Below, in pieces: positions 1 through 6,314 of a stretch of 17,468 nt of DNA (positions within the stretch are counted from its first letter, which is position 1; every line of letters begins with the position of its first letter). The DNA lies in the NCBI GenBank assembly GCA_002490775.1, contig DKUR01000067.1:1-17468 (forward strand). Direction: 5' to 3'. The position numbers and the translations under genes are program-made. Below the pieces are notes generated by a model that saw only the letters and a program-made list of their open reading frames with translations, searched no databases and was not told where the DNA came from. Source of the stretch: Lachnospiraceae bacterium UBA7199. GTDB lineage: Bacteria; Bacillota; Clostridia; Lachnospirales; Lachnospiraceae.

Positions 1-1
1 C

Positions 2-76
2 ACAAGCAGCCGCAAGCTGAAAGAAATAGGCGTTATGCTGGGCGAACTGATAGAAGAGGTAAAGACCAGAAAATAG
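2..76 (+). CDS. avd: Avd-like DGR accessory protein, C-terminal fragment
   Basis: Frame 2 is open from the window edge to TAG at 74-76 and encodes 24 residues containing KLKEIGVMLGELIEE. This resembles the conserved C-terminal helix of Avd/four-helix-bundle accessory proteins, which typically ends with an EIGRMLGGW-type motif. In known diversity-generating retroelements Avd is a small basic oligomer that binds the reverse transcriptase and the template RNA and is needed for mutagenic cDNA synthesis. Its position directly before the template repeat and reverse transcriptase is the canonical order. The start codon and most of the protein lie left of the window. The call rests on a short stretch plus context. 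Confidence 0.72.
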   Translation, partial: TSSRKLKEIGVMLGELIEEVKTRK

Positions 77-103
77 CAGGATATGGGGCAGCTGCTTACT
101 TAC

Positions 104-231
104 AGCCTCTGGCGGCGCTGATAGCGGGCGGCAACTGGAACAATGGGGCGAATTGCGGCGCTCGTGCCGTGAATTGCAACAATTACCCGTGGTCTGTCTC
201 TTCGAACATTGGCGCTCGTGGGGCGTGTGAC
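104..231 (+). repeat. DGR template repeat (TR)
   Basis: Between the avd stop and the reverse transcriptase lies a segment that reads as a C-type-lectin-like variable region (GGNWNNGAN ... VNCNNYPW ... NIGARGACD) but sits in no plausible gene. Its adenines are concentrated in AAC, AAT and TAC codons (133-134, 139-143, 151-152, 172-173, 178-185, 205-208). Stretches 154-171, 187-204 and 211-229 contain no adenine at all. This is the signature of a DGR template: reverse transcription is error-prone at adenines, so clustered adenines mark the residues to be diversified. The A-free GC-rich 3' end (211-229) fits an IMH-type region. Exact limits cannot be fixed without the matching variable repeat, which is not in the window. 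Confidence 0.85.
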
Positions 232-402
232 TTAGTGAGAACATTACAGGCACAGAGTTCTACGGAATACTGGCAAGGACTTAGAAAGGGATAAGACCGA
301 GTGTTTAATATCCTATAGTCAGAGTGGCTGTCCCGCCGTGAGGCAAAGAGAAAAAATACGGCTGCTGGTTAGTAGCTACGGCGAAAGGCAGGAGCTTAAT
401 AC
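232..402 (+). ncRNA. Probable non-coding 3' part of the DGR template RNA
   Basis: These 171 nt separate the template repeat from the RT start. No start with a ribosome binding site opens a gene here; frame 1 merely stays open to TAA at 292. In the Bordetella phage DGR an RNA segment of comparable size between TR and RT is needed for priming of template cDNA. By analogy this stretch is probably part of the functional RNA. I did not identify a convincing conserved fold. Confidence 0.5.
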
Positions 403-1464
403 TTGAAGAGAGTAGGATACATTACCGATAAGGACGGGCGGCGCATTACGCTTTTAGAGGCTATGGGTGACTATGGAAACATACAGAAAGCCTATAACAA
501 AGCCAGAAAGTGTAAACGCCACAGAAAAGACGTACTGATTTTTACGAAAGACAAAGAGGAAAACTTAGACAAGGTGCGGGAAGATATTATAAACCTTGCC
601 TATGAGCCAAGCAAATACCATTACTTTAAGGTGTACGAACCGAAAGAGCGGCAGATAATGGCGCTGCCGTTCTATGACAGGGTGGTACAGCACGCCATAA
701 ACAACGTGTTAGAGCCTATATTTGATAAGCGGTTTATATCGCAGTCTTACGCCTGCCGGAAAGGTAAAGGTATGCACGCTGCGTCTGATACGCTAAAAGA
801 GTGGCTGTATGAGTGGAACAAATACCACCCAGACCAGCCGCTTTATGCTATCAAGGCAGATATACACCACTATTTCCAGAGCATAGACCATGCGGTATTA
901 AAAACTGAAATACGTAAGGTTATAAAAGACGCTGGGGTACTGGCATTGCTGGACAGGATAATAGACCACAACGGCAATATGCCGGACGGCGTAGGGATAC
1001 CAGTAGGAAACCTTACCAGTCAGTTATTTGCAAATATCTATCTGGACGCATTAGACCAGTTTATTAAGCATGAGCTGGGCGTAGAGGCGTACATACGATA
1101 TATGGACGACTTTGTAATATTAAGCCCAGACAAGGAACAGTTGCGCAACTGGCTTGCACGGATAGAGCAATTCTTACGGGAAGAGCTTAAGTTAGAGTTT
1201 AACCCGAAAACTACCATGCTGGCAGCAAAGAACGGTATAGACTTTGTAGGCTACAAACACAGGGCAACGCACAGGAAAGTACGAAAGGACAGCATAAAGC
1301 GCATAAAGCGTACTATCAAGAAGTGCGAGAGCGGGAAAATCACAAAAGAGCAGTTACAAAAGAGCATACAGAGCTGGACGGGACACGCAGGACACGCCGA
1401 CAGCTACAACCTACGAAAGAAAATAGAAACGCTGGCAGAGGCAGCCATAGAAAAGGCTGCTTAA
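403..1464 (+). CDS. Diversity-generating retroelement reverse transcriptase
   Basis: This 353-residue reverse transcriptase has a DGR-type core. Motif A is KADIHHYF (151-158, catalytic D153). The motif IPVGNLTSQ (199-207) has the (I/V/L)GxxxSQ form typical of DGR enzymes rather than the QGxxxSP of group II introns. Catalytic YMDD is at 233-236 and FVGY at 281-284. The length is normal for the family and there is no maturase or endonuclease domain. The start is TTG at 403, preceded by AGGAG at 390-394. With Avd it would copy the template repeat at 104-231 into adenine-mutagenised cDNA that replaces the variable region of a target gene, usually a receptor-binding or ligand-binding protein. It lies directly upstream of the lysis genes, consistent with tail/lysis linkage in a prophage. 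Confidence 0.93.
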   Translation: MKRVGYITDKDGRRITLLEAMGDYGNIQKAYNKARKCKRHRKDVLIFTKDKEENLDKVREDIINLAYEPSKYHYFKVYEPKERQIMALPFYDRVVQHAINNVLEPIFDKRFISQSYACRKGKGMHAASDTLKEWLYEWNKYHPDQPLYAIKADIHHYFQSIDHAVLKTEIRKVIKDAGVLALLDRIIDHNGNMPDGVGIPVGNLTSQLFANIYLDALDQFIKHELGVEAYIRYMDDFVILSPDKEQLRNWLARIEQFLREELKLEFNPKTTMLAAKNGIDFVGYKHRATHRKVRKDSIKRIKRTIKKCESGKITKEQLQKSIQSWTGHAGHADSYNLRKKIETLAEAAIEKAA

Positions 1465-1488
1465 GCGGCAGAATGCAGGAGCGAGTAC

Positions 1489-1668
1489 ATGAGTAGCAAT
1501 TTACTAAGGGTAGTACAAGAATAACAGGAAACCATAGAAAAGCAAAGCAGGCTTATTGCTGATTTAATAGCCACTCTGGAAAGCTGGGAGCAGACAGCAG
1601 GCTACGACGGCGCAGAGCTGAAAGAGCGGGCAAAAGATTTGCAATTAAGAGAAAGGCAGGATTTATGA
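1489..1668 (+). pseudogene. Small coiled-coil-like phage ORF with in-frame TAA at codon 12
   Basis: An ATG at 1489 with AGGAG at 1477-1481 begins MSSNLLRVVQE and then meets TAA at 1522-1524. The same frame continues open for another 47 codons (QETIEKQSRLIADLIATLE ...) to a TGA at 1666-1668 that overlaps the ATG of the holin. The TTATGA overlap, the good ribosome binding site and the heptad-like hydrophobic pattern across the stop all indicate a genuine 59-residue gene with one nonsense codon. A CAA or CAG to TAA change would explain it. It could be a recent pseudogene, a suppressed or recoded stop, or a reinitiated product. Small ORFs before the holin are common in Firmicutes phages; I do not recognise the family. 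Confidence 0.6.
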
Positions 1669-2153
1669 ACATGACTATTACAGAATTTATTGAGGCGGCG
1701 GCACATAACAAAATTATCCAGCTGGTAGTATTGGCGATTGTGTGCGACACGGTTTTTGGCGTGCTGCGTGCAATCAAAGAGAAGAAATTTAACAGCTGCG
1801 CAGGCATTGACGGGGCTATCAGAAAAGTAGGTATGCTTATTTCTCTGGTATTCATGCTGGCAATCGACGTACTGATTAAGATTAACTTAATCGGATTTAT
1901 ACCGGAGCAGGCACGTACATATTTAGGGCTTGATACCGTGGGCGTGGCTGAATTTTTCGCATTGCTTTACATTGCCTATGAGGTAGTGAGTATTTTTAAG
2001 AATATGGCATTATGCGGGCTGCCCGTAAAAAAGGTATGGGAAAAGGTGCGGGAGTTTCTGGCGAAGTATACGGACGAACTGCCGGACACAGACGAACTGG
2101 ACGGGGACAGCACCACAGGCAACGTAGAGGAACACAGGACACAGGAAAGATAA
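1665..2153 (+). CDS. Phage holin (class 4_1 / toxin-secretion holin family)
   Basis: This 162-residue protein matches the bacteriophage holin family of the toxin secretion/lysis type. Hydrophobic segments lie at about 18-35 (IIQLVVLAIVCDTVFGV), 55-75 (GMLISLVFMLAIDVLIKI) and 91-110 (VGVAEFFALLYIAYEVVSIF), with the typical polar GVLRAIKEKKFNS linker after the first and an acidic hydrophilic tail. Holins form membrane lesions that release the endolysin at the end of the lytic cycle. The endolysin gene is directly downstream. The ATG at 1665 follows AAAGGCAGGA (1652-1661); a second ATG at 1671 is an alternative. Translation is probably coupled to the broken ORF upstream through overlapping stop and start. 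Confidence 0.9.
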   Translation: MNMTITEFIEAAAHNKIIQLVVLAIVCDTVFGVLRAIKEKKFNSCAGIDGAIRKVGMLISLVFMLAIDVLIKINLIGFIPEQARTYLGLDTVGVAEFFALLYIAYEVVSIFKNMALCGLPVKKVWEKVREFLAKYTDELPDTDELDGDSTTGNVEEHRTQER

Positions 2154-2178
2154 GAATAATAAGGACATAGCAGCAAAG

Positions 2179-2210
2179 AGCGCTTGCGGGACACCGCAGG
2201 CGCTTATTTT
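2179..2210 (+). terminator. Hairpin with U-rich tail between holin and endolysin
   Basis: AGCGCTTGCGG (2179-2189) pairs with CCGCAGGCGCT (2194-2204) through 11 bp with one G-U, closed by a GACA loop and followed by TATTTT. It fits a Rho-independent terminator or attenuator. Because no obvious promoter follows before the endolysin start at 2232, partial termination that tunes the endolysin:holin ratio is the more likely role. Confidence 0.6.
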
Positions 2211-2231
2211 GTATGCGGAAAGGCAGGAAAT

Positions 2232-3641
2232 ATGAACATTAACAGAAAGATAAGTAAGTACAATTTCAATAAGGGCAGCGTTTCCAGAATTAAGTATATT
2301 GTTATCCATTATGTAGGCGCACTGGGCGGCGCAGAGGACAACTGCCGATATTATGGCGGCGGCAATAGAAATGCGTCGGCGCATTACTTTGTAGGATTTA
2401 ACGGCGAGGTATGGCAGTGCGTAGAGGACGCTAATATAGCGTGGCATTGCGGAGCGTCGAGCTATAAGCACGCAGAGTGCCGAAACGCTAATAGTATCGG
2501 TATTGAAATGTGCGTAAGGAAGAAAAACACAAAGAGCATGGGCGCAACAGATAAAGACTGGTATTTTGAGGACGCAACAGTAGAGGCAGCGGCAGAGCTT
2601 ACCCGTTACCTTATGAATAAATACGGCGTGCCTGCATCTCATGTAATCAGACATTACGACGTAACGGGCAAGATTTGCCCTAACCCGTATGTATATAACA
2701 CCAGCGCCCACACATGGGACGAGTTTAAGCGTAAAATCAGCGGGCAGGCAGAAACACCGCAGGGCGGCAATGAAAAAACAATCTGGAATTTTCTTACAGG
2801 AAAGGGCTTAAATGCTTATGCCGTGGCTGGTATTATGGGTAATCTGTATGCTGAAAGCGGGCTTATGCCGAACAACTTACAGAACACCTATAACAATAAG
2901 CTGGGTAAGACGGACGCAGAATATACAGCAGCGGTGGATAATGGCAGCTATGGCAATTTTGTAAAGGACAGTGCAGGCTATGGGCTGGCGCAGTGGACGT
3001 ATTGGAGCAGAAAGCAGGCGTTGCTTAATCATGCAAAACAGGCGGGCGCATCCATTGCAGACCTTAATATGCAGCTGGGCTTTTTATGGGAAGAATTGCA
3101 GGGATACACAGCAGTAATGGACGCACTGAAAAAGGCGGGCAGCGTGCGTGCTGCATCTGATGCCGTTCTTACTGGATATGAAAAGCCAGCAGACCAGAGC
3201 GAAACAGTAAAGAAAAAGCGTGCAGAGTACGGCGAGGGATACTATAAAAAGTATGCAGCAGGAAACGGTACAAAGTATTACAGAGTGCGCAAGAGCTGGA
3301 CGGACGCAGCAAGCCAGCTGGGGGCGTTTGCGTCGCTGGAAAATGCAAAGAGCGCTTGCAAGGCGGGTTATACTGTATATGATGATAACGGCAAGGCGGT
3401 ATATACCGCAGCGGGGCAGCAGACAAGCGCAGGCGTTCCGTTTAGCGTACAGGTAGATATTTTAGACCTTAATATCAGAACAGGAGCAGGCACGAACTAT
3501 GCAAAGACGGGAGAAACCACAGGAAAGGGAGTATTTACCATTGTGGAAGTGAAAGCCGGACAGGGCGCAAGTGCTGGCTGGGGACGCTTGAAGAGTGGCG
3601 CAGGCTGGATTAGCTTAGATTATGCCACAAGATTAGCTTAA
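2232..3641 (+). CDS. Two-domain phage endolysin: amidase_2 plus lysozyme-like domain, SH3 tail
   Basis: From ATG 2232 this is a 469-residue cell-wall hydrolase. Residues about 18-165 form an N-acetylmuramoyl-L-alanine amidase (Amidase_2/T7 lysozyme fold) with the expected zinc ligands H26 (VIHYVG), H141 and C149 (HYDVTGKICP). Residues about 180-345 match the phage tail lysozyme-like domain (IMGNLYAESGLMPNN, putative catalytic E208, then YGLAQWTYWSR). A SPOR-like stretch (349-392) and a C-terminal bacterial SH3 domain (404-469) likely bind the wall. A longer reading frame begins at 2184, but that start lies inside the hairpin; AAAGGCAGGA at 2219-2228 is a suitable ribosome binding site for 2232. 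Two catalytic domains cutting peptide and glycan bonds would make it an efficient lysin. It has no signal peptide, so it should depend on the holin. Confidence 0.92.
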   Translation: MNINRKISKYNFNKGSVSRIKYIVIHYVGALGGAEDNCRYYGGGNRNASAHYFVGFNGEVWQCVEDANIAWHCGASSYKHAECRNANSIGIEMCVRKKNTKSMGATDKDWYFEDATVEAAAELTRYLMNKYGVPASHVIRHYDVTGKICPNPYVYNTSAHTWDEFKRKISGQAETPQGGNEKTIWNFLTGKGLNAYAVAGIMGNLYAESGLMPNNLQNTYNNKLGKTDAEYTAAVDNGSYGNFVKDSAGYGLAQWTYWSRKQALLNHAKQAGASIADLNMQLGFLWEELQGYTAVMDALKKAGSVRAASDAVLTGYEKPADQSETVKKKRAEYGEGYYKKYAAGNGTKYYRVRKSWTDAASQLGAFASLENAKSACKAGYTVYDDNGKAVYTAAGQQTSAGVPFSVQVDILDLNIRTGAGTNYAKTGETTGKGVFTIVEVKAGQGASAGWGRLKSGAGWISLDYATRLA

Positions 3642-3647
3642 GTTTTC

Positions 3648-3684
3648 GAGGGTGGGCGGTTCGCTGTCTGCCCTCTATTTTTTT
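3648..3684 (+). terminator. Rho-independent terminator after the lysis cassette
   Basis: GAGGG (3648-3652) pairs with CCCTC (3671-3675), with internal GCG/CGC pairing, and is followed by TATTTTTTT (3676-3684). It lies 7 nt after the endolysin stop and closes the late/lysis transcript ahead of the regulator promoter. Confidence 0.8.
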
Positions 3685-3714
3685 GCGATTTTCTTAGAAA
3701 TCTATACAAAAGTG

Positions 3715-3743
3715 TTGACAATATACCGAAAAAGGTATATAAT
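3715..3743 (+). promoter_or_regulatory. Sigma-A promoter with palindromic operator in its spacer
   Basis: A perfect TTGACA (3715-3720) and perfect TATAAT (3738-3743) are separated by 17 bp. Within the spacer, reaching into the -10, is the inverted repeat TATACC-GAAAAA-GGTATA (3722-3739). A repressor bound there would block RNA polymerase. The obvious candidate is the Cro/C1-type regulator encoded at 4105 in the same transcript, giving autoregulation; that link is inference. Confidence 0.88.
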
Positions 3744-3807
3744 AAAATCATGGAAAGGAGATAAGAACAAATAAGAGGCAAAGCCACTGGAAAGGAGAAA
3801 CGGCACA

Positions 3808-3927
3808 ATGGGTAAGAAAAAGAAACAAAAGAAAAAGCCTATCAACTGGCAAGAATTGGCAATCAGTGCAGTGATAGACTTAATCATAGGAACAATACTT
3901 ATCATAATTGGTAAGTACATAGGTTAG
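3808..3927 (+). CDS. Small lysine-rich single-pass membrane protein (39 aa), unknown
   Basis: ATG 3808 follows GGAAAGGAG (3789-3797) and encodes 39 residues ending at TAG 3925-3927. The N-terminus is strongly basic (MGKKKKQKKKPINW). It is followed by one hydrophobic helix, about residues 18-36 (AISAVIDLIIGTILIIIGK). It is the first gene after the promoter at 3715-3743. Its topology predicts a basic cytoplasmic end and one membrane span. I do not recognise the family. A short stem-loop begins at its stop codon. Confidence 0.7.
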   Translation: MGKKKKQKKKPINWQELAISAVIDLIIGTILIIIGKYIG

Positions 3928-3966
3928 GGCGAAAGCCCTAACCAACAGGCGGGCGATAAGCCCGCC
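3925..3966 (+). promoter_or_regulatory. Two tandem stem-loops in the regulator-operon mRNA
   Basis: TAGGGC-GAAA-GCCCTA (3925-3940) is a GNRA-capped hairpin beginning at the stop of the 39-aa ORF. GGCGGGC-GATAA-GCCCGCC (3948-3966) is a second, GC-rich hairpin. Neither is followed by a T-run, so they are poor terminator candidates. They could be mRNA-stabilising or processing elements between the small-protein genes. Confidence 0.55.
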
Positions 3967-4009
3967 GCCTATAAGAAATATAACACAAACCCAAAGCCGA
4001 GTAAAGAGT

Positions 4010-4108
4010 ATGCTTTTAAAATTAGGAGTATTTTTAGTAGCAGTAGGACTGGTAAAGCTGCTGGTTGCTTTCATTTTGAGGGCAAGAGAAAAGAGAGGTA
4101 AGGCATGA
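4010..4108 (+). CDS. Tiny membrane protein (32 aa) overlapping the regulator start
   Basis: ATG 4010 to TGA 4106-4108 encodes 32 residues with one hydrophobic helix (LGVFLVAVGLVKLLVAFIL, about residues 5-23) and a basic C-terminus (RAREKRGKA). The stop overlaps the start of the next gene as ATGA, a typical translational-coupling arrangement and the best evidence that it is real. Its own ribosome binding site (GTAAAGAG) is weak. I do not recognise a family. Confidence 0.55.
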   Translation: MLLKLGVFLVAVGLVKLLVAFILRAREKRGKA

Positions 4109-4302
4109 ATTTAGGCGAAAACATTAAAACAGCGAGAAAAGCGGCAGGCGTGACGCAAAAGGAACTTGCAGAGCGCCTGCAAGTATACCAGAAAGATATA
4201 AGCCGCTGGGAAAACAACGAGCTTACGCCAAACGCAATAACACTGGCGAAAATTTGCAGAGAGCTTAACGCCTCTGCTGATGAAATTTTAGAATTGAAGT
4301 AG
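4105..4302 (+). CDS. XRE (Cro/C1-type) helix-turn-helix regulator
   Basis: This 65-residue protein is essentially one HTH_3 domain. The helix-turn-helix is at about 16-36 (TQKELAERLQVYQKDISRWE), followed by NNELTPNAITLAKICRELN, which is typical of the fold. It has no dimerisation or protease domain, as in compact phage Cro-like regulators. It overlaps the preceding 32-aa ORF by 4 nt (ATGA), with AGAGAGGTAAGG upstream. It is the likely ligand of the TATACC-N6-GGTATA operator in the operon promoter. Whether it controls lysogeny or only this local module is unknown. Confidence 0.9.
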   Translation: MNLGENIKTARKAAGVTQKELAERLQVYQKDISRWENNELTPNAITLAKICRELNASADEILELK

Positions 4303-4323
4303 AAACGAAAGCGAGGGCTTACT

Positions 4324-5004
4324 ATGACAAAGAAAAAGGTAATTTTATTGGCAGCGGCTGCATTATTTGCAGTAAGCGGCTTAACGGCGCTGCCGTCTGG
4401 AAATATAACAGGTGGGGTGGGCTGCATTGTGGTTGCGGCAGTATGCGCCTATTTTGGACTGAAAAAGAAAAGCGCAGGAAAAGAGAACGGAAACAGAACG
4501 CCAGCGCCTGCCGCTGCATCTGGCGGCAGAATTTTAGATACAATCAGAACGAAAGTAGTAGGCGTGACGTTCAATAATGAGGACGGAGAAAACAGGCAGG
4601 ATATTTTAAGCAGAATGTCCGGCAGTGAAGATATTACAGTAGAAAAGTATACATACAACGGAGAGCCTGCCGCATACGTAAAGTGGGGCGATAAGGTAAT
4701 AGGCAATCTATCGGCAGAGCTGGCGGGGGACTTAGCGAGAAAGTACCCGAAAGCCCGCTACACCGCAGAAATACTGGAAATTTCTGGGGGGGTACAGACG
4801 TTCGGGTGCAATATAGAGCTTGACGTAATCGAGGACGCAACGCCAAGCGTAAGCCAGCATACGGGAGAAACTACAGTATATGTAGACCGTAGCAACAAAA
4901 AATACCATAGTAAGCCTAACTGTTCGGGAATGAAAAACCCAAAGAGCATACCGCTAAGCCAAGCAAAGAAGAAATACACCGCTTGTAAAAAGTGTTGTAA
5001 ATAG
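4324..5004 (+). CDS. Membrane-anchored HIRAN-domain protein with C-terminal Ada-like zinc motif
   Basis: This 226-residue protein begins with two hydrophobic segments (about 6-24 and 28-46), then a Lys/Ala/Pro-rich linker. Residues about 76-168 look like a HIRAN domain: KVVGVTFNNEDGENRQDIL, then a strand pattern ending GDKVIGNLSAELAGDLA. The C-terminus (185-226) resembles small metal-binding modules related to the Ada N-terminal domain: VYVDRSNKKYHSKPNC followed by YTACKKCC, with H195, C200, C221, C224 and C225 as possible ligands. HIRAN domains are known to bind DNA ends or stalled forks in repair proteins, so attachment to a membrane anchor is unusual. The gene is 21 nt after the regulator and is closed by the terminator at 5015-5048. 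Its role in the phage is unknown. Confidence 0.72.
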   Translation: MTKKKVILLAAAALFAVSGLTALPSGNITGGVGCIVVAAVCAYFGLKKKSAGKENGNRTPAPAAASGGRILDTIRTKVVGVTFNNEDGENRQDILSRMSGSEDITVEKYTYNGEPAAYVKWGDKVIGNLSAELAGDLARKYPKARYTAEILEISGGVQTFGCNIELDVIEDATPSVSQHTGETTVYVDRSNKKYHSKPNCSGMKNPKSIPLSQAKKKYTACKKCCK

Positions 5005-5014
5005 GTAAAGGCAT

Positions 5015-5048
5015 AAGCCGCAGACTTGTAAAAGAGTTTGCGGCTTTT
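5015..5048 (+). terminator. Rho-independent terminator
   Basis: AAGCCGCA (5015-5022) pairs perfectly with TGCGGCTT (5039-5046), extended by weaker GACT/AGTT pairing, and is followed by TTTT. It separates the regulator/HIRAN transcript from the transposase gene. Confidence 0.82.
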
Positions 5049-5093
5049 CGTCGTATATGGGGAAAGAACAGGAACGAAAGAGAGGTAGCAGAA

Positions 5094-6155
5094 ATGGCGA
5101 ATAAGAAAGGCAGCCGACAGCTGACATGGACAGACCGTATAAGTATTGAGGCATTGAAAAAAGCAGGGCATAGCGTGATAGAGATAGCAGAACAGCTGGG
5201 CGTACACCGCAGCACTATATACAATGAGCTTAAGCGAGGGGAATATATGCACAGAAATAGCGACTATACAGAAACATTAAGTTATAGCCCAAACAAGGCA
5301 CAAATGAAAGCAGAGGAAAATTTAAAGGCAAGGGGTACACAGCTTAAAATAGGAAACGATATTGCATACGCAAATTATATAGAGGATAAAATAGTAAATG
5401 AAGATTACAGCCCAGCTGCGGTACTGGGAGAATTGAAAGCACAGGGGAAAGAGGGGGACTTTTCCGTAACAGTATGCGTAACGACCTTATACAGCTACAT
5501 TGATAAGGGTATTTTCCTTAAGTTGTCTAATAAGAATTTGCCAGTAAAGAAGAATAAGAAGAGAAATTATAAGAAAGTACAGAGGCAACAGAAAAGGGCG
5601 GCAGCAGGAGAGAGTATAGACAAACGCCCGAAAGAGATAGATACACGGGAAGAGTTCGGCAACTGGGAAATGGACAGCGTTTTAGGACAACGGGGAAAGT
5701 CAAAAAATACGTTGCTGGTACTGACAGAGCGGAAAACCAGAAACGAGATTATATTTAAACTGCCAGACCATACAGACGAGGCAGTAGTAGCGGCGCTGGA
5801 TAGATTAGAAAGAAAATGGGGCGCTGATATGTTTAAGCGGGTATTTAAGACAATCACAGTAGACAATGGCAGCGAGTTTGCAGATGCAGAGGGCTTACAG
5901 CGTTCTATTATCAACGAGGGAGAAAAGCGGACAAAGGTATATTACTGCCACCCGTACAGCAGTTGGGAGCGTGGCACAAATGAGGTAACAAATAAGATGA
6001 TACGCCGGAAGATACCGAAAGGCACAAATTTTGACGACAGGACAGAGGAAGAGGTAGAGAGTATAGAGAACTGGATAAACGGATACCCACGCAAAATACA
6101 TGGCTATCATTCAGCAGGGGAACTATTCGAGGAAGAGGTAAAGCAGCTTGCATAA
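5094..6155 (+). CDS. IS30-family DDE transposase, candidate phage integration enzyme
   Basis: This 353-residue protein has an N-terminal helix-turn-helix typical of IS30 transposases (about 9-50; SVIEIAEQLGVHRSTIYNEL). The C-terminal DDE core has the first Asp in NWEMDSVLG, the second in ITVDNGSEF, and the Glu in SSWERGTNEVTNKMIRRKIP. Length is usual for the family. AGAGAGG at 5079-5085 serves the ATG at 5094. The gene reads like its phage neighbours. I found no matching inverted repeats within about 100 bp on both sides, so a freestanding 1-kb IS is not supported. It may be the recombinase of a transposable prophage. A simple IS with missed or degenerate ends remains possible. Confidence 0.88.
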   Translation: MANKKGSRQLTWTDRISIEALKKAGHSVIEIAEQLGVHRSTIYNELKRGEYMHRNSDYTETLSYSPNKAQMKAEENLKARGTQLKIGNDIAYANYIEDKIVNEDYSPAAVLGELKAQGKEGDFSVTVCVTTLYSYIDKGIFLKLSNKNLPVKKNKKRNYKKVQRQQKRAAAGESIDKRPKEIDTREEFGNWEMDSVLGQRGKSKNTLLVLTERKTRNEIIFKLPDHTDEAVVAALDRLERKWGADMFKRVFKTITVDNGSEFADAEGLQRSIINEGEKRTKVYYCHPYSSWERGTNEVTNKMIRRKIPKGTNFDDRTEEEVESIENWINGYPRKIHGYHSAGELFEEEVKQLA

Positions 6156-6314
6156 GAACGGAAATAGGGGGGGCGTGAGAGGCTGGCAGAAGTGGCAGCC
6201 TTGCTATTGCGTTGTCCAAAAGTGAAAATATACAATAAAACAGGCTGCGTATTGTGCAAAACGGCAAAACGATAAAAATATGAAAAAATGTCGAATTTAA
6301 TGTTGACATTTTTA
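6156..6314 (+). mobile_element. Presumed right-terminal segment of the element, with direct and inverted repeats
   Basis: No gene is present. The stretch holds a weak hairpin AGGCTG/CAGCCT (6180-6201) and a perfect tandem repeat GCAAAACG GCAAAACG (6256-6271). A perfect 9-bp inverted repeat AAAAATGTC (6284-6292) and GACATTTTT (6305-6313) abuts the CRISPR junction. Short repeats near a transposon end are typical of transposase-binding sites, and the last inverted-repeat arm ends one base before the host repeat. Assignment as the element's terminus is inference; the left end would have to carry the matching inverted sequence. Confidence 0.5.

Larger units (their letters stand above)
1..6314 (+). 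mobile_element. Right part of a DGR-bearing prophage (left end outside window)
   Basis: A co-directional block holds DGR components, holin, endolysin, a Cro/C1-type regulator, small membrane proteins and an IS30-family transposase. These are phage-type functions with similar base and codon style (frequent ATA, TTA, GTA, AGA). The right limit is set at 6314 because 6315 begins host-type CRISPR sequence: the 12 bases 6315-6326 equal the 3' end of the intact repeat at 6362-6394, and similarity stops exactly there. The left end, structural genes and the DGR target gene are not in the window. No tyrosine or serine integrase is seen, so the IS30-type transposase may do the integration. That it is a complete functional phage cannot be judged. 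Confidence 0.8.

Noticed and set aside
1..294. Frame 1 is open from the window edge through the template repeat to TAA at 292
   Set aside because: Frame 2 holds the Avd-like end over the same bases, and openness across the template reflects its origin as a protein-coding variable region. No start with a ribosome binding site is visible.
2010..2711. Long minus-strand reading frame (233 aa) under holin and endolysin
   Set aside because: Composition is Cys/Arg/Ile-rich without domain signs, and it mirrors two well-supported plus-strand genes.
3749..3763. Mini-ORF ATG GAA AGG AGA TAA right after the promoter
   Set aside because: Only four codons; its AAGGAG is part of the untranslated leader, and a similar GGAAAGGAG recurs at 3789 before a real start.
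5094..6155. Simple IS30 insertion sequence unrelated to the prophage
   Set aside because: Not excluded, but no inverted-repeat pair was seen around it and the gene style matches its phage neighbours, so I did not call IS boundaries.
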